Assembly (NCBI GenBank): GCA_036655715.1 | Contig: JAVVPO010000102.1 | Coordinates: 1 to 6,698 of the forward strand | Origin: JAVVPO01 sp036655715 | GTDB lineage: Bacteria; Bacillota; Clostridia; Lachnospirales; Cellulosilyticaceae | Length of the DNA: 6,698 nucleotides | Direction: 5' to 3' | Shown here: in pieces, positions 1 to 4,980 of the stretch | Layout: the number at the start of each line of letters is the position of its first letter | How positions within the stretch are numbered: position 1 is the stretch's first letter | Position numbers and translations under genes: made by a program | Notes under the pieces: generated by a model | The model's input: only the letters and a program-made list of their open reading frames with translations | Databases searched by the model: none | Told to the model about the DNA's origin: nothing

Positions 1-16
1 AAAAAACTCGAGAATG

Positions 17-35
17 TGTCAAAAATATTTTGACA
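17..35. promoter_or_regulatory. Palindrome overlapping the -35 box, candidate operator
   Basis: Two perfect 8-bp arms, TGTCAAAA (17-24) and TTTTGACA (28-35), flank a 3-nt centre (ATA). The right arm contains the whole -35 hexamer of the trpX promoter, so a protein bound here would compete with RNA polymerase. The symmetry is seen directly; its use as an operator is inferred. No regulator gene lies in the window, and I do not recognise the site as a consensus of a known family. It could also be the 3' hairpin of an upstream gene lying outside the window, although it is AT-rich with a tight loop. Confidence 0.4.
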
Positions 36-58
36 TCAGCATATATATATAGTATACT
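30..58 (+). promoter_or_regulatory. Sigma-A promoter of the trpXYZ operon
   Basis: The -35 hexamer TTGACA (30-35) is a perfect consensus and the -10 hexamer TATACT (53-58) matches five of six positions, with an exact 17-nt spacer. The spacer carries an (AT)5 run at 41-50. Transcription should start near 64-67, giving a leader of about 440 nt before trpX that begins just upstream of T-box Stem I. This is a strong promoter by sequence, as expected where control is exerted later by transcription termination. Confidence 0.88.
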
Positions 59-212
59 AACAAAAAATACGTTAATCAAAACCGTAGATGGGGAGATAAA
101 ACCGTATAGCGCACTTACAGAGAGTTAGGGATGCTGAGAACCTAATGGCAAGCGGATCGGACAAATGGACCCCTGAGGGCGAAATGAAAAGGTTAATCCT
201 TAGTATCTTTCG

Positions 213-238
213 ACGCAAGACCTGCGTTATCATAGGTC
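213..238 (+). other. Stem IIA/B pseudoknot of the T-box leader
   Basis: ACGCA (213-217) pairs with TGCGT (223-227). GACCT (219-223), mostly the loop of that hairpin, can pair with AGGTC (234-238) downstream, giving the H-type pseudoknot known as Stem IIA/B in many T-box RNAs. One base (223) is shared between the two helices, so each would give up an end pair. The pairing is seen in the sequence; the assignment rests on position within the leader and on the known T-box architecture. Confidence 0.65.
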
Positions 239-292
239 GAGAATGTGTTGGCATTCTATTGGAGGTGGGCATAAGCTATAGGCTATGTCAAA

Positions 293-326
293 CAAGGTGG
301 TACCGCAGATTATACATCTGTCCTTG
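293..326 (+). promoter_or_regulatory. T-box antiterminator
   Basis: CAAGG (293-297) pairs with CCTTG (322-326). Between them lies the tRNA-accepting bulge that begins with TGGT (298-301), then an inner perfect hairpin CAGAT (306-310) / ATCTG (316-320) with loop TATAC. The UGGN bulge pairs with the acceptor NCCA end of uncharged tRNA, which stabilises this form. The 3' strand (316-326) is also needed by the terminator stem (315-327), so the two structures exclude each other. Confidence 0.85.
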
Positions 327-353
327 AGTTATATCAAGGATGGGTGTTTTTTT
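315..353 (+). terminator. Regulated intrinsic terminator of the T-box
   Basis: A 13-bp stem pairs 315-327 with 334-346 (including G-U wobbles), closed by a 6-nt loop, and is followed at once by seven T residues (347-353). It competes with the antiterminator for 316-326. With charged tRNA-Trp plentiful this hairpin should form and stop transcription before trpX. Confidence 0.9.
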
Positions 354-503
354 AGTTTCAGGGACTTTCCTCCATGCCAACTCTTAAATCAAAAAGGAGT
401 TGATCAGTATGTTATGAACGCTATTTAGCCCTAAAAGAGTAAAGAAGGTAAAGGAAATAAAGTATTTTAAAGCTAAATAATTTATAAAATGGAGGAAGTA
501 ATC
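354..503 (+). other. Post-terminator leader with possible translational control fold
   Basis: This 150-nt stretch holds no long gene. Three inverted repeats nest inside it. P1 pairs TTCCTCCAT (367-375) with ATGGAGGAA (489-497), a perfect 9-nt match that would hide the trpX ribosome binding site, and a T-G wobble (366/498) extends it. P2 pairs ACTCTT (380-385) with AGGAGT (395-400). P3 pairs TATTTAGC (422-429) with GCTAAATA (472-479). Together they form a three-way junction. The pairings are read directly; that the fold forms or regulates anything is inference. Confidence 0.35.
395..428 (+). other. Ribosome binding site plus 2- and 4-codon micro-ORFs
   Basis: AGGAG (395-399) sits 9 nt before ATG-TTA-TGA (409-417), a 2-codon frame. 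A second ATG overlaps its stop (414-416) and opens a 4-codon frame, M-N-A-I, that stops at 426-428. Neither contains a Trp codon, so this is not a classical trp attenuation peptide. The ribosome binding site is as good as those of the real genes in the window. It could be a regulatory upstream ORF, the eroded start of a lost gene, or chance in a purine-rich leader. Confidence 0.3.
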
Positions 504-1457
504 ATGAAAAAAATAATAACACTATGTATGGTAATGCTAGCAGGAATTTTCGCTTTAACAGGTTGTAGCAAAGAAGAGGTCACCACAGTTGGCATTGTAC
601 AGATTGTAGAACACCCAAGCTTAGATACAATTAGAGAAAGTTTTATCGCAGAGTTAGAGCGTCAGGGATATAGTGATGGTGAAAATATCAAGATAGATTA
701 TCAAAATGCTCAGAATGACCAATCTAACTTAAATGCTATTTGCAAGAAGTTTGTAGGAGACCAAGTAGACCTGATTGTAGCCATTGCTACACCATCTGCA
801 CAAGCAGCGGCAGCAGCAACCACAGATATTCCTATTATCTTTTCAGCCGTTACAGATCCAGTAGCAGCTGGGTTGGTAACAGATAGGAATAAACCATCAA
901 CTAATATTACAGGGACTTCCGATGCGATTCCGGTAGATCAAGTTTTTGAACTTGCAAAGAGTCTTACGCCAGATGTGAAGAAGTTTGGATTCCTTTATAC
1001 TGCTAGTGAAGTTAACTCTAAAGCTGTTGTAGAAGAGGCAAAAAAAGTAGCTAGTGACTATGGCTACACTTATGAAGAAATGACTATTATTAATACTTCA
1101 GAGCTTAGCCAAGCAGCTAGTTCATTAGCTAGTAAAGTAGATGCTATCTATACACCTATTGATAATAGTATTGCATCTGCTATGCCTGTGTTAGCAGAGA
1201 TAGGAAGAGAAACTGGGATTCCGGTGTATGTAGGAGCAGATTCCATGGTAATGGACGGGGGCTATGCAACAATCGGGATTAACTATCAGGATTTAGGGGC
1301 TCAAACAGCTCAGATGGCAGCAGAAGTACTACAAGGAACAGCGATTGTAGATATTCCAGTAGCGACATTAGATGATTTCCAAAAAGTAATTAATAAAACA
1401 ACAGCAGAGAGTATCGGGGCGCCAAGTGAAGCGCCAAATGCTATTAGTGTAGAATAG
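504..1457 (+). CDS. trpX: Tryptophan ABC transporter substrate-binding lipoprotein TrpX
   Basis: This is the extracytoplasmic substrate-capture component of an ABC importer, 317 aa, of the ABC_sub_bind family (PF04392). The N-terminus is a lipoprotein signal: a KK pair, a hydrophobic stretch, then the lipobox LTGC with lipidated Cys21. The mature part starts with the family-typical GIVQIVEHPSLDTI and continues through two alternating alpha/beta lobes (DLIVAIATPSAQ, PIIFSAVTDPVAAGLV, AIYTPIDNSIASAMPVL, PVYVGADSMV). The start is set at 504 because GGAGG (491-495) lies 8 nt upstream; the in-frame ATG at 489 overlaps that site and has none of its own. Tryptophan as ligand is inferred from the UGG T-box and the gene order, since the fold alone does not show the ligand. 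There is no Trp residue in the protein. Length is normal for the family. Confidence 0.92.
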   Translation: MKKIITLCMVMLAGIFALTGCSKEEVTTVGIVQIVEHPSLDTIRESFIAELERQGYSDGENIKIDYQNAQNDQSNLNAICKKFVGDQVDLIVAIATPSAQAAAAATTDIPIIFSAVTDPVAAGLVTDRNKPSTNITGTSDAIPVDQVFELAKSLTPDVKKFGFLYTASEVNSKAVVEEAKKVASDYGYTYEEMTIINTSELSQAASSLASKVDAIYTPIDNSIASAMPVLAEIGRETGIPVYVGADSMVMDGGYATIGINYQDLGAQTAQMAAEVLQGTAIVDIPVATLDDFQKVINKTTAESIGAPSEAPNAISVE

Positions 1458-1475
1458 AGAAGGCAGGGATAAAAA

Positions 1476-2375
1476 ATGAGTACATTAGCAATCACTTCAG
1501 CTATAGAGTTAGGCCTATTTTATGGCATCATGACATTAGGAATATTTATTTCCTACCGTATATTAGATATACCCGATTTAACAGTAGATGGAAGCTTTAC
1601 CTTGGGCGCGGGTGTATCCGCTATGCTAAGTTTAGCTGGCTACCCAGCACTTGGGATTTTATTTGGTTTTCTAGCTGGCGGATTAGCTGGTGTTGTAACA
1701 GCTATATTGCAGACTAAATTAAAAGTGCAGCCTATTTTGGCAGGTATTCTAACGATGACAGGATTATATTCTATAAATATTATGGTGATGGGTGGGAAAC
1801 CTAATTTGCCATTAACGAAGTCAGGCGTTATTTTTAGTAGGATTGAAGAAGTATTGCAATTTTCTTTGGCGCCTATGGTAGTAGGCATAATATTTGTAAT
1901 GATAGTTGTTATTTTAGTAGTAGCGTTTTTGTACACGAGATTAGGGCTTGCTATTCGCGCGACGGGAGATAATCCTGAAATGGTGAGTGCTTCTTCTATC
2001 AATGTCAATATGACTAAAGTCATAGGGCTTGCCTTAGCTAATGCATTAGTCGGATTATCAGGTGCTTTACTTGCTCAGTACCAGTGTTTTGCTGATGTAA
2101 GTATGGGGGTTGGAATGGTTGTTATGGGTATTGCTTCCTTGATTATAGGAGAAGTTATCTTTGGAAAGAAAAGTATAGGGCGAAATGCTATAGCAGCAGT
2201 AGTTGGTTCAATTATTTATAGGTTGATTATAGGGGCGGCATTTGAAATTAATATTTCGGCATCTAGTATGAAGCTTATTACAGCTATTATTGTAGCACTT
2301 GCTATATCTTATCCAGCGATTAAAGAACAGATTCATTTAAACAAGAGAAAGAAAAGAGGGGCTTACCATGCTTGA
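1476..2375 (+). CDS. trpY: Tryptophan ABC transporter permease TrpY
   Basis: This integral membrane permease (299 aa) is the translocation channel of the importer and belongs to the branched-chain amino acid/LivH-like permease superfamily (BPD_transp_2). Hydrophobic segments lie at about residues 5-27, 42-53, 57-78, 86-105, 131-153, 182-201, 209-229, 236-255 and 265-281. The motif DIPDLTVDGS (31-40) near the N-terminus is typical of TrpY-type permeases. The cytoplasmic loop RLGLAIRATGDNPEM (155-169) is the likely contact with the ATPase. The C-terminus is strongly basic. The start follows AGGGA (1465-1469) by 6 nt, 18 nt after the trpX stop. The 3' end overlaps trpZ by 8 nt, suggesting translational coupling. 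It contains no Trp residue, which is unusual for a multi-pass membrane protein. Confidence 0.92.
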   Translation: MSTLAITSAIELGLFYGIMTLGIFISYRILDIPDLTVDGSFTLGAGVSAMLSLAGYPALGILFGFLAGGLAGVVTAILQTKLKVQPILAGILTMTGLYSINIMVMGGKPNLPLTKSGVIFSRIEEVLQFSLAPMVVGIIFVMIVVILVVAFLYTRLGLAIRATGDNPEMVSASSINVNMTKVIGLALANALVGLSGALLAQYQCFADVSMGVGMVVMGIASLIIGEVIFGKKSIGRNAIAAVVGSIIYRLIIGAAFEINISASSMKLITAIIVALAISYPAIKEQIHLNKRKKRGAYHA

Positions 2376-3162
2376 GTTAAATCAGGTTTCAAAAACTTTT
2401 TATCCAGGAACAGTCAATGAAAGGCTAGCCTTAGACAACATTAATTTGCAACTTAAAGAAGGTGATTTTGTAACGATTATAGGTTCAAATGGAGCAGGTA
2501 AATCCACACTCTTTAATGCAATTGCAGGTAATCTATTAACTGATGAAGGAAATATATTTTTAGAAAATAAGGATATAACATTTATGGAACCTCACAAACG
2601 AGCGCGTACGATAGGAAGGCTCTTTCAAGATCCTTTAAAGGGAACGGCTCCTTCCATGACTATAGAAGAAAACCTCACATTATCTTACTCAAGAAGTAAT
2701 AAGAAATCATGGAGAATTGGGATTAGCCAGAAGGAGAAGGAACTTTTTAGAGAAACCCTATCTAGCTTAGGATTAGGACTTGAAGATCGTATGAAAACGA
2801 AGATGGGGCTTTTATCAGGAGGACAAAGGCAAGCTGTGACTTTGCTGATGAGCACACTTGTAACCCCAAAACTTTTATTGCTAGATGAGCATACAGCAGC
2901 ACTTGATCCAGGAACAGCGGAGAAGGTCATCACATTGACTCGTGAAATAGTAGCAAAAAATAATATTACAACGATGATGATTACGCATAATATAGGTTCA
3001 GCATTAGCATTAGGTAATCGTACGATTATGATGGATAATGGTAGGGTTATCTTAGATATCTCAGGAGAAGTAAGAGCAAGTATGACTGTAGAAACGGTAT
3101 TAGAACTTTTCAAATCAGAAAGTCATAGGGCTCTTGACAATGATAGGATACTATTTGCCTAA
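2368..3162 (+). CDS. trpZ: Tryptophan ABC transporter ATP-binding protein TrpZ
   Basis: This cytoplasmic ATPase (264 aa) powers the importer. All ABC motifs are intact: Walker A GSNGAGKST (39-47), Q-loop Gln87 (RLFQDP), signature LSGGQRQ (149-155), Walker B KLLLLDE (168-174, catalytic Glu174), D-loop AALD (177-180) and switch His207 (ITHN). The region around RTIGRLFQDPLKGTAPSMT resembles LivG/LivF-type and other ATPases paired with branched-chain-like permeases. The start ATG lies inside the last codons of trpY (shared ATGCTTGA) and has GAGGGG 6 nt upstream (2356-2361). Its single Trp (W115) is the only one in the three transporter proteins. The C-terminal tail after about residue 240 is short, with no regulatory domain. 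Confidence 0.93.
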   Translation: MLELNQVSKTFYPGTVNERLALDNINLQLKEGDFVTIIGSNGAGKSTLFNAIAGNLLTDEGNIFLENKDITFMEPHKRARTIGRLFQDPLKGTAPSMTIEENLTLSYSRSNKKSWRIGISQKEKELFRETLSSLGLGLEDRMKTKMGLLSGGQRQAVTLLMSTLVTPKLLLLDEHTAALDPGTAEKVITLTREIVAKNNITTMMITHNIGSALALGNRTIMMDNGRVILDISGEVRASMTVETVLELFKSESHRALDNDRILFA

Positions 3163-3189
3163 AAAGTAAGATGATAGAAGCGATAAATG

Positions 3190-3234
3190 AAAAATAGATA
3201 ATATTCTTAGATTTTAAGAGTATTATCTATTTTT
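3190..3234 (+). terminator. Intrinsic terminator of trpXYZ
   Basis: A 20-bp stem pairs 3190-3209 with 3215-3234, with one T-G wobble (3204/3220) and a 5-nt loop (GATTT). The outer arms are A5 and T5, so the structure has an A-tract upstream and a T-tract downstream and could also work for transcripts arriving from the other strand. It starts 28 nt after the trpZ stop and separates the transporter operon from the two-component genes. Confidence 0.85.
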
Positions 3235-3261
3235 ATTGTGCAGAAATATCTTTTTAATATA

Positions 3262-3276
3262 AATTTTCTGGAAAAT
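3262..3276. promoter_or_regulatory. CodY-box-like palindrome, candidate operator
   Basis: The sequence AATTTTCTGGAAAAT differs at two of 15 positions from the CodY consensus AATTTTCWGAAAATT. It also forms a perfect ATTTTC / GAAAAT inverted repeat around a TG centre. It lies just upstream of the candidate -35 of the two-component promoter, roughly 50 bp before the predicted start point. CodY is a GTP- and branched-chain-amino-acid-sensing regulator of Firmicutes. The match is visible, but such AT-rich sites arise by chance in low-GC genomes. Confidence 0.3.
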
Positions 3277-3287
3277 ATACGTGGTAA

Positions 3288-3316
3288 GTGAAAAAAAGCC
3301 TAAAACATGATACAAT
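3288..3316 (+). promoter_or_regulatory. Extended -10 promoter of the two-component operon
   Basis: TACAAT (3311-3316) is preceded by TG at 3308-3309, forming an extended -10 (TGaTACAAT). The best -35 at a 17-nt spacing is GTGAAA (3288-3293), matching four of six consensus positions. An extended -10 commonly makes up for a weak -35. The predicted start point is near 3323, leaving a leader of about 44 nt before the response regulator gene. Confidence 0.6.
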
Positions 3317-3366
3317 ATACCAATAAAGAATACAATTAAATGAATTATCTGACAGGGAGAACGAGG

Positions 3367-4980
3367 ATGAGTGACTATAAAATACTACTGGTAGACGATG
3401 AAGAAGAGATTAGAAAAGGAATTATCAAAAAAATAAATTGGAGTGAGTTGGGATTTCAGGTGGTAGGGGAGGCTGAAAATGGCATAGAAGCTTTAGATAT
3501 TATAGATAAAACTTCACCAGATTTAGTCCTAACAGATATTCGCATGCCTTTTATGGATGGTATAAAGTTAGCTGAAAATATACGAGACAGATTTCCAACC
3601 ACAAAAGTAGTTGTATTATCAGGATTTGATGATTTTGAGTATGCACAAGCAGCCATTAAACTAGGGGTTATTAGATATATTTTAAAGCCCATTAATGCAT
3701 CTGAGATGAAAACAGCACTATTAGAAATTAAACAAGGCTTGGATGAAGAAATTGCATCAAAAAATGACTTGAAAATGTTGAAAGTAAATTACGAAAAAAG
3801 CTTACCGCTGCTAAGAGAAAGATTTTTTAATCAATGGATTGAAGATTATATAGAGGGAGTAATCGTTGAAGAAAATATACAGAGTTTAAAGATAGATTTA
3901 CCATCTAAAGATTTAATGGTAGCAGTTATCAGACTCGATTATCTGAGTCAAAAAGAATTAGACTCTAATTATATGAAGAATAAAAACTTACTTAAACTTG
4001 CAGTATTCAATATGTGTGAGGAAATTATAGAACTAAAAAAGACAGGTATAGTTTTTATGAGGATGAATGAACTAGTTGTTATTGCTACTGCTGGGGAGAT
4101 AGATAATCAAAATACCATATTACAAACGCTAGAAGAGATAAGAATAAGAGTGGAAAAATATCTAAGTACAACGATTACTATAGGGGTAGGGACAGTTTGT
4201 ACAGATAAAAGTCTTCTTTATAAATCTTATTTATCAGCAGTCTCAGCTTTTGAGTATAGTGTGTTAATCAATAATAATAGAGTGATTTATATCGGAGATA
4301 TAGAACCTAATAATCAAGTAGATATATTGTTAGAAGAAAAAGATGAAAGAAGTTTGTTTGCGGCTATAAAAGTAGGTCATGAAGCTGAGATTAGTCAGAT
4401 TATAGAAAAGTTACTGAGCAAAATAGATGGCTCTAAAGTATCTCTTAAAAATTATCAACTTTATATCATAGAAATTTTATCAAGCATACTCAAATTAACA
4501 CGTATGATGGAGATAGAATTAAGCTCAGTTTTATCTAATGAAGATAATTTTTTAATGGCTATTAGTGGATTTAAGACTAAGGAAGAAATTAAAAAATGGT
4601 TAGGAGATTTAGCAAATAGCTTATCAAGACAGCTTTCTTCTCAAAGAGATAACAGTAAAAATGATTTGATTGAGAAAGCCAAAGAGTATATTCAAGATTA
4701 TTATGCAGAAGAAGAATTAAATGAAGATAAGTTATGCCAATATCTACATATATCAACAAATTATTTTTCTACTCTTTTTAAAAAAGAAGTGAAATCAACT
4801 TTTACATCCTATCTAACAAGAGTACGTATTGAAAAAGCAAAGGAACTTCTTCGGCATACACAAATGAAGAACTTTAAGATAGGGCAAAGAGTAGGGTATG
4901 GTGAGCCTCATTACTTTAGTTATGTGTTTAAAAAAACAACAGGGATATCCCCAACGGAGTATCGAAATGGGAAAGATTAA
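3367..4980 (+). CDS. YesN-type response regulator (REC plus AraC-type HTH)
   Basis: This cytoplasmic DNA-binding regulator (537 aa) is expected to be phosphorylated by the adjacent kinase. The REC domain (about 3-120) has the acidic pair D10/D11, phospho-acceptor Asp57 (LTDIRMP), Ser85 (VVLSGFDD) and Lys107 (ILKP). A central region (about 180-312), including TITIGVGT and SYLSAVSAFEYS, resembles the degenerate GGDEF_2 domain of YesN-type regulators; it lacks a GG(D/E)EF motif, so cyclase activity is unlikely. The C-terminus (about 433-533) is an AraC-type double HTH, with helices around 452-475 and 504-526 and the signature VGYGEPHYFSYVFKKTTG. ATG 3367 is chosen because AGGGAG (3354-3359) lies 7 nt upstream and MSDYKILLVDDE is the usual REC start. 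The in-frame ATG at 3340 has no ribosome binding site. Members often control carbohydrate uptake operons; the target here is unknown. Confidence 0.92.
   Translation: MSDYKILLVDDEEEIRKGIIKKINWSELGFQVVGEAENGIEALDIIDKTSPDLVLTDIRMPFMDGIKLAENIRDRFPTTKVVVLSGFDDFEYAQAAIKLGVIRYILKPINASEMKTALLEIKQGLDEEIASKNDLKMLKVNYEKSLPLLRERFFNQWIEDYIEGVIVEENIQSLKIDLPSKDLMVAVIRLDYLSQKELDSNYMKNKNLLKLAVFNMCEEIIELKKTGIVFMRMNELVVIATAGEIDNQNTILQTLEEIRIRVEKYLSTTITIGVGTVCTDKSLLYKSYLSAVSAFEYSVLINNNRVIYIGDIEPNNQVDILLEEKDERSLFAAIKVGHEAEISQIIEKLLSKIDGSKVSLKNYQLYIIEILSSILKLTRMMEIELSSVLSNEDNFLMAISGFKTKEEIKKWLGDLANSLSRQLSSQRDNSKNDLIEKAKEYIQDYYAEEELNEDKLCQYLHISTNYFSTLFKKEVKSTFTSYLTRVRIEKAKELLRHTQMKNFKIGQRVGYGEPHYFSYVFKKTTGISPTEYRNGKD

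Larger units (their letters stand above)
79..353 (+). promoter_or_regulatory. T-box riboswitch, tryptophan-specific (UGG specifier)
   Basis: T-box leaders bind a matching uncharged tRNA and then allow transcription to pass a terminator. The Stem I landmarks are all present. Lower-stem GGGG (90-93) pairs with CCCC (170-173), next to kink-turn-like elements (GATG, TGAG). An AGAGAG bulge lies at 119-124. A distal hairpin pairs TTAGG (125-129) with CCTAA (141-145) around the loop GATGCTGAGAA. The specifier loop reads AAA-TGG-A at 163-169, placing UGG (Trp) at 166-168, eight bases before UGAG as in other T-boxes. A pseudoknot-type element follows at 213-238, then a hairpin at 269-288. The T-box motif is AACAAGGTGGTACCGCAG (291-308). 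The specificity agrees with the downstream TrpXYZ-type transporter. The upper part of Stem I (94-118 against 146-165) pairs only partly by eye. Confidence 0.93.

Noticed and set aside
146..148. Another TGG in Stem I as possible specifier
   Set aside because: It directly follows the distal hairpin and is not in the specifier-loop position next to the lower stem.
184..186. ATG in a GAA-ATG-A context that looks like a Met specifier
   Set aside because: It falls after the UGAG element closing the lower part of Stem I. The specifier belongs before that element, where UGG at 166-168 fits the spacing.
145..327. 60-codon open frame on the + strand inside the leader
   Set aside because: It lies entirely in the T-box RNA, has no ribosome binding site and runs through the specifier, T-box motif and terminator stem.
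409..428. Classical trp attenuation leader peptide
   Set aside because: The micro-ORFs carry no Trp codons, lie downstream of the only leader terminator, and the T-box already supplies Trp sensing.
489..503. Upstream ATG giving TrpX five extra residues
   Set aside because: This ATG is part of the ribosome binding site for the ATG at 504, and nothing resembling a binding site precedes it. Starting at 504 gives a standard lipoprotein signal.
2685..3113. Long antisense frame opposite trpZ, and similar minus-strand frames elsewhere
   Set aside because: They mirror well-conserved + strand genes, have no recognisable domains and no ribosome binding sites.
3340..3366. Upstream ATG extending the response regulator by nine residues
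   Set aside because: It lacks a ribosome binding site, while ATG 3367 has AGGGAG at a 7-nt spacing and yields the usual REC N-terminus.
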